Source of the DNA: Isoetes taiwanensis
Lineage: Eukaryota; Streptophyta; Lycopodiopsida; Isoetales; Isoetaceae
Reading direction: 5' to 3'
NCBI GenBank assembly: GCA_021234155.1
Contig: JAJEKV010000200.1
Span: 64,001-128,000, forward strand
DNA: 64,000 bases
The first letter of the stretch is position 1. Each line of letters opens with the position of its first letter. Positions 10,217 through 20,831 of this stretch are shown piece after piece. The notes under the pieces are model-generated. The model saw only the letters and a program-made list of their open reading frames with translations. It was not told the DNA's origin and did not search any database. Both the position numbers and the translations under genes were made by a program.

Positions 10217-13092
10217 ATCGAGGATTTACTTGATAACAAGACTCCCATTGATAGGTACATGAGGTAAGAATATGAGAAAAATATTGTGAATAGAGGCATT
10301 CACCTTCCAAAGAATCATCGAGAGAAACCAACCTACACATATGACCGAGAAAACCAAGTCGAAAAGGGAATTCAAACTGATCCCAAACATTTGGGCTCAA
10401 AGAAGAGGCATTGCTTCAGAAAGATGAGACAATAGGAAAAAGACTGTGTGTCCAAAGTACACTTAGTTCAATGTACACGTGAAGAAAGTGGACATTTAGT
10501 TCAAAGTACAGATGTGAAGAAAGTGGGCATGGCAGTCGTGTCTCCTTTTCATAAGTAAATAAAATTTTGAAAATAGATCCATGTCCATTAGAACATGTAG
10601 ATGAAGACATTTGAACCACATGCACGTGATTTCTGACACAAGCATATATACCTCTAAATGGATCGTTCAAAAAGACGTCATGATCATTTATGTCGAGGTA
10701 TTATTAGATTTGGCATGAAAGTAAACAAAGTTAAGTATAAGACCAAACATGTTTGTCTAAGGTGTATTGACTATAATAGTTTTTATTAAATTGCATACAT
10801 ATCAATGGATCTTTTCTAGTCAATCTTTGTGTTTACTATATTATATTTGGCAAAATTGGTAGCACTACATTCCTTATCATCAAAAGTTTTTGGTAACGTA
10901 ATGAAATGGAATTGGATAAGCCTCAATCTACAACACTTGTCATAAATCTCGAGTGTCATAAAATGCACATTGCATATATCTACAACACTTGTCATAAATC
11001 GAGTCTATCATAAAATGCACATTGCATATAGGTTTGAGGATGAGTGCTTAAAAAAAAAATGTTTATAACAAAACCATTCAATAACCAGAAGTTTCTAGAT
11101 CTTCCTATATTGGTAAAAGATAAAAATATTTTGTCACAAGTTAATAGATTAAATTTTATATAGTTGTCACACATGTTACAAGGCAAATCGCCTAGTCCCT
11201 ATATACCTACTTAATGATTGTAAATTTTAAAAATACATTATACATACTTAATTATTGTAAATTTTAAAATACATTAACATCCTTTATATTTCTCAAGAAA
11301 TCTTTTGAAGTCAATGTCATTAAAATTTTGTGCTCTCAAATCCTTTAAATCCCTCAAAGATTTTGCATCTTTTATGGTTGGATACTTGTGACATTCATTG
11401 CGATACATAATAATAATACATATATATGACTCCATTTTGGTCCACTCTTCTACATGGTCTCATCATCAACATGTCCAACACTAGCAGGTAGTAAGCACCT
11501 CTTAAAATCTTCATTTAATAATGCTTGAACAAAGGAATGCATTTAACCTAGGATCATGTCTGGTATAATACAAGATGGAGCCTATCCTTATACTCCAAAC
11601 AACCTTCAGTGTTCCCTATTGCAAAGAAATCTAACCCTAAATGTGTTGGTCCATTCCACAAAATCATAGTATTTGGTTCTGCAAATTAGAAACTTGTTTG
11701 GAGTTTCTTTAACAATGTGTTGTGTATCAGATGGAGGCAGGATTAATTGGATGGTTCTCTTTTATGTTTGTACCAGCACACCATTTGTTTCAGCACCATC
11801 AACTTCTTGAAAGGTCTCCACCCCTCATCCATGGCAGCCTCTACTAAGTTATGTTGATCTTTGCTGCATCATGTTGTTGTGTCGTTGGTTGGTGATGGAG
11901 AATGCTACGAGCCATGCTAAGATGTGCCCAAATGCAGATCATCCTAAAGAAAAGTTGTGTGACCTAGCTATCCCTATCTCTTGGACTGGCTCCTGATTCT
12001 TCATTACCCTGGTCCTCATTCACTACATGATTTGTTCTCCTATAACATCAGAGCTAATGATGCAATTACTAACTGATACCTACAGAACATTGTCTATAAG
12101 TGAAACGAAAACAAGAAACTAGTTTGATGATTTTAATCTTGAATTACACCTTCTATAGGTTAAACATGCAGGTTGTGCTGCCACTTGGGAGATGACAGGG
12201 TCTTCTTCCTCAGGTCACTAAGTACAACTCAAATGCGCATTCTTTTTTTGCAAGCAAATTTATATTCAGGCCTACATTTAATGAACCCAAATATAGTTGC
12301 CTGAATATTGTGCATTGAAAACTCGATGACATAGATTCATTTGTTTAAACTAGGACCCTTTCCATGGATGTTAAAACCTATCTACCTACTTTATACTTTT
12401 GACACTGCTGGTGCCATCAAAGTTGGGCTGCCTGAAATAACAGACAACAGAATTACACTATTTTTCTACAAATAAGATGTTCAGAGGCAAATCTTTACTA
12501 AGTGACTCACTCTCTTCTTCTATAACCTTCTTCAAACTTAACCTTGTCGACTCGGACATTTTGGTCACAACCTTGAAAACTTGCTTTTCAACATCATCCA
12601 CATCTTTCACTCCTCCTGCATCAATTGTATTAGAGTTGTGTAAAAGCTGCTACAATGTAATTGGCAGCATCCATCAACACTACTTGGATATCTTATAGAT
12701 TCTGGAGCGTCTGGTATCTTTAGCATTGTGTTGTTATGTGCTGCAATATGCAGCTGAGTGCAAGACTCTTGCTGTCCATTGTATACAAAATCTGTTAGTG
12801 GAACTTTTCTAGGTATAAGCAACCATAGTACATCTCTCTTTATATGCACCCATCCTTCTCACTGAAGTTTGAGTCTAAACAGAACCCACAACCATGCCTA
12901 GGACTCAACGAAAACTATTCAAGGTGGTTTACATAATTGATGTTTAATTTAACCCAAATATCTAGTAATAATACATTCATTTGAAGAATCAATTACTTTC
13001 CTTAAAAAATAAAACATAATTAGTTTTCTATTGCAATTGTGCACTTCTTATTTATTTAATTGAATACATGATTGCATTAAATTTAAGTATAA
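10217..13092. other. AT-rich intergenic DNA with small tandem repeats
   Basis: No gene recognised. A roughly 52-base tandem pair lies at 10928-11033 (CTACAACACTTGTCATAAAT in both units), and a 37-base pair at about 11205-11280 shares a TTGTAAATTTTAAAA core. The stretch at about 10612-10735 resembles 14084-14200 (GAACCACA, TTTATGTC, TTGGCATGAAAG in order), suggesting an old duplication around the MYB locus. Confidence 0.5.
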
Positions 13093-13896
13093 TTAGAATT
13101 GGTTGCAACATAGTATGTCTGCCTCACAAAATGATTGAAATATGAAATCAGACGTTATGTTTGAATCCGAAGTGCTGGGAGTAGGAATGCAATCTTTAGT
13201 AGTTACGTTTTTCTGTTGCACCTCATCAGGGCATTTAAATTCAGCTGCATCTTCCAGTTTTGGCAATTCAAGTTCAATCTTGAAGGGCACTGCTAGCCTG
13301 TAACTTGAAACTTGCTCCAAACGCAATGGTTCCTGCTGCAGCATATTTTTGTTAGCAGACCTCTTTACGCTATTCCAGAAATTCTTGACTTCGTTGTCTG
13401 TTCGTCCATGTATCTGCTTGGCAATCTGCGACCACCTAATACACATAAATAATCTGATAGTTAAAATTTCGTATGTGGTTTAAACTTATCTAAATTCAGC
13501 CTTAGATGTAAGGCGAGTTTACCTGTTACCATAAGCTGACTGCAGCTCAAAAACAAGCCTTTTTTCTTCTGCAGTGAATTTTCCTCGTTTGATGCCGGGT
13601 CTAAGGTAATTGAACCATCTTAGTCTGCAGCTTTTGCCACAGCGATCTAGTCCTGAAGCAAAGGGACAACCACATGTGTGTAAAAGTTCAGTTCACTTCC
13701 ATTCTGATTCTATTCTATGCATTCTATTCTAATCTATTCTAATCACAAAAGCATTACCGGCTCGTACGGGGATCAAGTTCCATTTCTTAGCTCCATGTTT
13801 GGTTACAAACGCCTTGAGCTTCTCATCCTCTTCAGGAGACCACAGGCCTTTCTTCATCTTTCCAGAGCTTTTGCTGCCGCAAGAGCAGGTGTTCAT
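13093..13896 (-). CDS. R2R3-MYB transcription factor, three exons
   Basis: Minus-strand exons 13896-13758, 13652-13523 and 13435-13093 join in frame to about 203 residues, ATG to TAA. The introns have GT/AG ends and sit at the two usual plant R2R3-MYB positions, before [12 protein letters not shown] and after AYGNR. R2 begins [17 protein letters not shown]3 is [17 protein letters not shown], then [20 protein letters not shown], with the regular R2 tryptophans and the aromatic-plus-Trp pattern of R3. After the repeats comes [20 protein letters not shown], shared with the paralogue at 46926-47828. The DNA-binding part should recognise MYB sites in promoters in the nucleus. The protein is short for the family, whose members usually have longer C-termini, but the frame is clean. 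The subgroup was not assigned. Confidence 0.9.
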
Positions 13897-15590
13897 GTAT
13901 TTGTTACTAAGTTCAGCAGTACTTAGTAAGAAGTTGGTGACTCCTCTAAGAAGACATAGAGGTTAACATGTCTTCATCACACTTACGTAATGTCCGTCAC
14001 TTGCATAATGTACAACAACTGACATATTGGATACATGTCCACGTTCTATAGATCTATGCCTATTGGCACATGACCATTAAGCTACTTGAACCACAAGCAA
14101 TTGTCTTATTATTCCTTCGGATGTGCATGCGTACAGATGTCATGGAAATTTATGTCAAGTATATTCACCCATTAGATATTGGCATGAAAGCAAACAAGCC
14201 ACATGAAGAAAATGAGACGTGTCTATGGGTCCATTGGCCCTCTCCCGGAGTTGGTGAGGATATCCAATCCAGTTACTTGCCTTTCGCCAATAGACTAGTT
14301 GGCATCCTGTTCTCCTCCCTCCTTGGATTACTTGAACGAGTTCCATAGAGCCTCAAGTTTGATTTCTCATGAAGACCAAATGTAAAGTGACACACTAGGT
14401 CCTATAGAACAATGCTATCATTGCATATACATCTCATGCACGAGATTGTTAATACTAATTTTGTGGTTTTCAATGTTAAAATGTTACTAGAAAAAGTGCG
14501 CAACACAATTGGGCTTTTCATTGGGGGGGCATAACTTGGAAGGGTTGGAGCGAATATTATGCATAAACTATAATGATATCATTTGACATGATGAAGGAAT
14601 ATGGTGTATTACCATAGAAAAGATCATAAAGGGTATTGGTAGGTTACTTGAGTGACTTGGCCTAGAGATTATTGCGAACTTCCATTACAGTACCTTAGCC
14701 AAGATCACGAAAATCTTCATCTGCATAGACAGAATGGCTTTGATTTAAATAAATCTGGCTGATTCCTAGGCAGATTATACAACACATGTGCTGAAGGAAC
14801 AACTGCCTAAATAAAAACTGCTCTACATCTGTCATGATACAAAACCTAGCTAGTTCGTAATTATTCTGTTAAGAATTTGATAAAGCAATATGTGCTTACC
14901 TCCTCTTCAGGAATTTGAGTCCACTAAGTGATTGCACTCTTTAGATTGATTATCCCCATCTTATTGTCCATGATCTGAGAACAAAGACTAATCAATTCTC
15001 TCCATCTTATTGTCCATGATCTGAGAACAAAGACTAATCAACTTCACCATGAAGCAACAGTAAACTTTGAGCATTCTTGAAAACATTTCGTTTTTTGCGC
15101 TTGCTAAATGACAGGGTGCTCGTCAAACAGAGGCCAAAGTTGGTTTCCATGTAACACATAGATGCTTATTCAAATGTTTGTAGAAGAAAGATAATATACC
15201 TCTTTGCATATAGTGTGTAGCACAAACTTCGAATAATTTGTAGCATTTACTGTTAGATGCAAGATGCTGCACATTGCGAAAAGATGAGATTGCAAGTCAA
15301 GACCATCTTCAAAAGAAGAACAAGTCAAAAACCAGCTGCCTGGTACAAAATAACTTATGTGCAAAGATGGCAATCTGTGTATCCATGGTTGATGCAGCAG
15401 GATTTCCTCTATTAGGCCATCTTCAGAATTACCATAGCAATTTTCATACATAAAATTGGTGGTGGAAGAAGATCATATATTATGCATCAAAACAAATATT
15501 CCGTAATATCTACCAAATATAGCACCAATTCTTGACTTCTCCGATCATTCTATAAGCCATACAACGAAACAAATATTTTGGCTTGATATC
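13897..15590. other. Upstream region of the minus-strand MYB gene
   Basis: Contains the 5' flank of the MYB gene and unique-looking DNA. A 46-base-period tandem pair lies at 14956-15041, with CCATCTTATTGTCCATGATC in both units. No other coding region could be supported. Confidence 0.5.
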
Positions 15591-15595
15591 CACCA

Positions 15596-15622
15596 AGAAA
15601 GTATATGGAAAGAGCTAAAACC
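15596..15622 (-). repeat. Remnant of copia 3' LTR
   Basis: These 27 bases, AGAAAGTATATGGAAAGAGC onward, are identical to the inner edge of the 5' LTR at 18726-18752. They abut RT coding sequence directly, marking a deletion junction. Confidence 0.85.
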
Positions 15623-16246
15623 AGGAGCAATAAAACCCGCAGGCTGCTCCATGTAGACTTCCTCGGCAAGGTCTCCATTCAAAAAAGCGGTCTGAACATC
15701 CATTTGGTGCAGTTCAAGATCCTGTTCTGCAACAATTGACAGCACGGCTCGAATTGATGTTAGTTTAGCTACTGGAGAAAATACCTCATCGTAGTCGAGC
15801 CCAGGAATTTGCGTGAAGCCACGAGCTACCCAACGAGCTTTGTAGCGAGCAATTTTGCCATCAGCTTGCTCCTTTAATTTAAATAGCCATTTTCCACTGA
15901 TAATTTTTCGATTTTGTGGCGCCGGGACAAGCTCATAGGCTCCTGCCTCTTGTAGGGACTGAAATTCAGCTTGCATTGCTTTGTGCCAATGAAGGGCATC
16001 TTCGCGGGAGTCAAGTTCCTTCACTGTGGAAGGAGAGGTTTGTTCTGAGAGATAAGCACATGAGAGGTCACAATGAAAAGCATAGGAGTTCAAAAGTCTT
16101 TCTGTAGGTTTCCAAGGCCTTCTTGGGCGAGCAGTATGATCCCCTTCTGGAAATTCGTCAAGAGAAAGGTCTGCTGGAGTGTCTGGGGAGGAGGTTCTTG
16201 TCTTGGGGCGTGGATGGGGGGAGATCTTGTTCAGAGGGAGGAGCAT
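15623..16246 (-). pseudogene. Copia reverse transcriptase, N-terminal part
   Basis: The minus-strand frame shows the linker with DALHWHKAMQAEFQSL and then the copia RT start: GKWLFKLKEQADGKIARYKA, WVARGFTQIPGLDYDEVFSP, LHQMDVQTAFLNGDL and VYMEQPAGF. The YADD catalytic motif and everything beyond have been deleted. A frameshift near 16160-16250 separates it from the integrase frame. RT would copy the element RNA into DNA, but this fragment cannot be active. Confidence 0.9.
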
Positions 16247-17330
16247 CCTGGACCATCCATGTATGGTTTAAACGGTGTTGGGGCAAAGGAGCATTGGATG
16301 GAGCAGTGGGCTTATGAAGGGAAAAATCTGTCTCATGGAATAGCACACTGCGTTTTTCCAGAATTTTGCCAGAGGCTGGGTGAAACAATCGATAAGCTTT
16401 TGAAATTTGACTATAGCCAATGAATATGCAGGGTAAGGAATGAGAAGATAACTTATCGCGGGCGTCAAGAGGGATATGAGAGTAAGCTGTGCATCCAAAT
16501 ACCTTGAGATGCTTGACAGATGGTTTGATTCCACTCCATAATTCCTCAGGAACAATCTTGTTAAGTGCTTTGGTGGGCAGCCGATTGGTGAGATAGATGG
16601 CATGGCGGCGGCGGCCGCCTTGGAACTTGCGGTGGATGCCATGATTTTGAAGAAGAGTGTTAGCACATTCCACCAAAGTTCGGTGTCTACGTTCTGCCAC
16701 ACCATTTTGATGGTGTTCGGAGGGAACTGCCAGTTGGCGAGAGATTCCTGCATTTGCTAAACATTCAGAGAACTCATTAGATAAAAACTCCCCTCCTTTA
16801 TCAGATCGTAGGGTTTTAATAGTGCAGCCCGATTCGTTTTCAACGTGAGCTTTCCAGGTGCTAAAAATAGAGAAAGTATCAGATTTTTTCTTTAGAAAAT
16901 AGATCCAAGCTTTTCGTGTGAAATCATCTACAAACAAGACATAAAAGGTAGCTCCTCCTAGACTGGGACTTTTGGTTGGGCCCCATAGATCTGTATGTAC
17001 GAGTTGCAGTTTTTTGAGATGCTCTGGTGGTGGCTTGTTTGGGAGCAGGGGATTGGTGTTGTTTCCCTTTGAGGCATCCTGCACAAACTTGATGCGAGAT
17101 TTTGTCAGAAATCACAAGATTATTGACTAGTTTGTGTGATACCATTTGTTGAAGTCTTTTCGGATTTGGGTGGCCAAGACGTTCATGCCGGATCCGTGAC
17201 CGCTTGCTTGATGGATGGATATGTGTGCCTCGGGAGGTGCAGCTATCCGATACATGTTTCCTTGTCTAATACCCCTAGTGATCACATTTCCGATTTGCGG
17301 CATCACGACAGATGCATCCAAAGGTCAATG
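16158..17330 (-). pseudogene. Copia pre-integrase and integrase
   Basis: The pre-integrase zinc region (CAGCLKGKQHQSP, about 17080) precedes an integrase core with the DDE positions LVHTDLWGP, LRSDKGGEFL and EHHQNGVAERRHRTL. The C-terminal part has WSGIKPSVKHLKVFGCTAY and PCIFIGYS, typical of copia integrases. Frameshifts near 17080-17130 and upstream break the polyprotein. Integrase would insert element cDNA into the host chromosome. Confidence 0.9.
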
Positions 17331-17690
17331 ATACGGAATTCTATGCCCGGATCGACATTCGAGCAACGGATATGAGATTCTTGGGAGTTTCTAAACAAGA
17401 GAGTACGCCCGCTCGAAAGTAGACGAAGGCCTTCCGGTGTATGGACTTCAGCTTCTCCAATGCCCTGAATTTTTATGCCTCCTTTGAGTCCTAGAACGGG
17501 GGTTAGCGAAAATATTCTCATCCAAATTTTTAAACCAATCCTTTCTGCAAGTGATATGATCAGTAGCAGCACAATCAAACCACCAATTCTCTCTATCTTG
17601 ACGCAGATGAGGTCTTTTTGCCATGAAGGCTACTGATTTTGGTTGATTTGAGTCGCCTTCCTCTTTATGGCCATGTATGCCGTGGCTTCT

Positions 17691-18547
17691 TCAAGTTCGA
17701 TTCAACCGTCTTCCCATTCTCGCAAAATTGGGAGAGTGCTCCACGGGGGCATCAACTTTCTTCAGATAGGTGAGCACCGGGCGGGTAGAGACATTGGTTT
17801 TGCCCAATCGCTTGATTTGTGCAAGAAGGGGGCAATCTTTGACTATATGTTCCTCCTCACACATGAAGCATCTTCGTTTCTGGCGCGTTCTAGTTTGCAT
17901 GCTTCGATTTGGACCAGATTTTCCTGCATAAAATGCCATAGGGTCAGTAGTTTGAGTTTTTGCACGATTCTTTCTTACCTGCTCCTCTTGAAGGAGTAAT
18001 GCGATTCTTGTTTGAGATCGGACGATCTTGGTCGCCTAAATGTGTACGAATGTGGTCGAATGAAGGGGGTAAACCCATCACTATGGTCTTTGCAATAAGG
18101 CTTTTGTCGAGATTGACTCCAATGGAAGCCAATTGCTCGCCCACGATTTCTTTTCTCGCCACATATGGGGCAAATGATTCATCGTCCTTCATGGGAGCCG
18201 CAAATAGCTCCCGATCTGAGTGATTTCGTGAGACCAAGTGGTCTTATGATATGTGGCCTTCATTCGCTCCTCCGTGTTTTACGCCATTGTCTCGCATGCT
18301 CAATCATGAAGATATCAAGATTAGAAACAAATGGAATTATGTGATTCTTTGCTTTTGCATTCAGTTTTTCAAATTCAAGTTCTTCCTCTCCATCGTCTTC
18401 GGGCTTCTCCACGTTTCCTGAAACAATATCCCAAAGACCTTTTTCTGCTAGGAAAGAACGCATCTTAATGAACCATATGTATGCATTATCATAATCAAGA
18501 GTCTCAATTTTTCTGTCAAAACGATCAAACCTTTCTGACGAAGCCAT
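17691..18547 (-). pseudogene. Copia gag with zinc knuckle
   Basis: Starts at ATG 18547 with FDRFDRKIETLDYDNAYIWF, continues with LIAKTIVMGLPPSFDHIRTH in a second frame (17944-18237) and ends with the nucleocapsid knuckle CFMCEEEHIVKDC in a third (17691-17939). The knuckle has three residues between the second Cys and His, where CX2CX4HX4C is usual, so it lacks one residue. Gag would form the virus-like particle. Two frameshifts disable it. Confidence 0.85.
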
Positions 18548-18713
18548 CTCACTTTAAACCTACCGAACAGATCACCTGAAGATGCCTCTCTACTGGATTC
18601 GAATCTCAGATTCGTCTCCTCCCAGTTCCAGGCCTTCGAGATCTCGCTTACGGTATGCAACAGGTACTTCCCCACCTGCTTCCCAGGTTCCGATTGTGTC
18701 TTGGGACACGATG

Positions 18714-18725
18714 GCTCTGATACCA
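18714..18725 (-). other. Copia primer-binding site (initiator tRNA-Met)
   Basis: The minus strand reads TGGTATCAGAGC, the usual plant copia complement to the 3' end of initiator tRNA-Met, directly next to the 5' LTR. Confidence 0.92.
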
Positions 18726-18913
18726 AGAAAGTATATGGAAAGAGCTAAAACAGAGATGAGTTAACTTGTATTGATCTAATTTTGGTACATGATCTATCCC
18801 CTATATGTAGGGGTATGTATTAATGCTATAACCGTGCACCAACTGCAACGGTACAATTAACTGAATGGTACATTCTGTAACTAGTTGGTGGCTGTTGTCA
18901 GGTACTTCCAACA
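18726..18913 (-). repeat. Copia 5' LTR, 188 bp
   Basis: On the element strand the LTR starts TGTTGGAAG and ends CATATACTTTCT next to the primer site. It is short, and it ends in CT instead of the canonical CA. That end is supported by the identical edge at 15596 and by the matching CACCA duplications. Confidence 0.85.
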
Positions 18914-18918
18914 CACCA

Positions 18919-20014
18919 AGCATAGCATTAATTCCTGATTCCTAATTCCTCAACTGCTACTTGACCACTTATGTAAACGGCATACCTAGCATTCATTCCA
19001 AGATCAGCGTTTTATGGCCACTTCAAATGCATGCACTGAATTCGCTTATTATGGTGCAATACACTTGCGCTGGTAGGGCGGCGCCCGATGCCAGCCACGG
19101 ATCAGAAGACGGAAGAACGAAACTATGAAACCCTGATCAAATTTGGAATAAAATTTGAGAAATACGAAAAATAAAATCCCGCAGCCCTTCTATTTTATAA
19201 CAATGTTCTTGAGCCAATTGAGGTAATGGACCAATTGACAATTTGAAGCCCTTATACATATGTAATTGATATTGTAATTTTCCTTTTTTCTTTTTTGTTC
19301 CCTTAAAAAGTTTCTGGGCCGCAATCTATTTCTCTCCTTTATCGCCACGTTTGTGCTGGACAATCCTCTCCGTCAGATTCTGGTGAGGTGTCTAGCTATG
19401 GCGGTAAATTCGTGTTTTCTGGTCTCGGGCCTTCCGCACTGCGAATGCGAGCACAGTCTCCATCCGGCCGGCAAAGGATGAGTAGCAGAATTCTCTGCAG
19501 CTTGAATTTGGGCTTGAATAATCCTGGAACGAGTTGCAGAATAGGTTCGTTACCTAATTCATGAATTAATAGAGTTCGTTTATTCCGCTTGACTGGCTGT
19601 GCAAGTTAGGTTAGGGTTCTTCAAGCTCTGCGATCAAAATACCTCAACCACCGACAAAAATCTATAATAGGCTGTAGCATTAACCCTCCTTTGAGGATCC
19701 TTTGCCTATAGCATGCAAATACTATTCCATGAACAGACCGCACAATCCTTTATTCCAACCTCCTAAATCTCTGCCGTCAGTAGGAGTGCAATGTTTTCGG
19801 TTTGTAGCAATGATCGACAATTCAATCACAGGGTTCTTCGTTCTTTGCAGGTAAAACTCTGTCGGATTCGACCTCTAAAAGTTTATTTTTTGTTAATCTG
19901 AGCTCTGTATTTGCCAAATTCGTTCTAAAACTCTGATTCTTGCCAAGATCCGACCTATGGAGTATGGATGCCCAGTTTTGGGACCTCGCATTTTCTAGAA
20001 AATTGTAGAGAAAT
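18919..20014. other. Non-coding DNA
   Basis: No gene supported. About 45 bases near 19192-19240 (TTTTATAACAATG, GAGCCAATTGAG, ATGGACCAAT) recur at about 20834-20877 directly after the first GC palindrome, so this is part of a dispersed repeat. Confidence 0.5.
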
Positions 20015-20300
20015 TGCAATAAGGAAATGTAGAAAGATAGAGAAATTGCAAAAGCGATTCATCGTGGAAGAGCTAGGCGTGAAGCAACAAATGCCATATG
20101 CCTTTCAAAATGTATAAAGATGTAGAGAAAGTGCAATAAGGGAATGTAGAAATGCCATATGCCTTTCAAAATGTATAAAGATGTAAAGAAAGTGCAATAA
20201 GGGAATGTAGAAAGATGGAGAAATTGCAAAAATGATTTATTGTGGAAGAGCTAGGCGTGAAGCAACAAATGCCAAATGCTTTCACAAATGCCAAATGCTT
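20015..20300. repeat. Nested tandem duplications
   Basis: Blocks with GCAATAAGGGAATGTAGAAA, CATATGCCTTTCAAAATGTA and GAAGAGCTAGGCGTGAAGCA repeat two or three times in overlapping order, and a short AATGCCAAATGCTTT unit doubles at the end. The pattern suggests successive unequal exchange or slippage. Confidence 0.8.
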
Positions 20301-20788
20301 TGATACTGCTTTAATACTGGTTGACGAGTCTAATTCCTTGAGAGGATGAAGCACTATGCCAAACATTGGAGTGTTTTTGTCCGTTGAAACAACTAGGTGC
20401 TGATAGACTCCCTCATCTTGCACTCTTGGAGTCCACTGCAAACTAGCTTGGGCTGGTATAAGCAATTAACAAAATCATTAAAGCAATGGTGGATGGACCA
20501 CATACTTGAGGTTGGTATTAGATGTCATGTTACAAACAATGTTATTCTTGAGCTAGGTAAAACTATAAATTTGGGATTAAACTTTTTCATGGCATTGTGG
20601 CATTATCTCTCGGGCCACCAATAATTAGCATAGAAAACATTAATCATGCCTCAATAGCTTAACATAGCAAACATTAATTTAAATGTATCTAATTAACTTC
20701 AATACCTTCTTTTACAATGTGGTTTAAATTAGAACAAAGTTCAAATGTCCATACATACCGTCAAACCAAGAATTGAGCCAGTTGGGAA

Positions 20789-20831
20789 GAGAAATGTTCG
20801 CGGCGGCCTTGGCCGCCGCGATAAATTTCTT
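20789..20831. repeat. GC-rich palindromic hairpin, copy 1
   Basis: CGCGGCGGCC, TT, GGCCGCCGCG gives perfect 10-base arms, and pairing extends outward with AGAAAT and ATTTCT. The copy at 23875-23917 is the same across the full 43 bases. It stands out sharply from the AT-rich surroundings. Confidence 0.9.

Larger units (their letters stand above)
15596..18913 (-). mobile_element. Deleted Ty1/copia retrotransposon with intact target duplication
   Basis: The element runs on the minus strand from its 5' LTR (18913-18726) through the tRNA primer site, gag, zinc knuckle, integrase and the start of reverse transcriptase. It then jumps to the last 27 bases of a 3' LTR at 15596-15622. The five-base duplication CACCA (TGGTG on the element strand) flanks it at 15591-15595 and 18914-18918. 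The rest of RT including YADD, all of RNase H and most of the 3' LTR are missing, although both outer edges are preserved. Order gag-integrase-RT identifies copia. Gag and pol are broken by frameshifts, so it is non-autonomous. Confidence 0.92.

Noticed and set aside
15916-16423. Plus-strand frames of 63-116 codons over the copia pol region
   Set aside because: Antisense to a well-supported integrase/RT frame.
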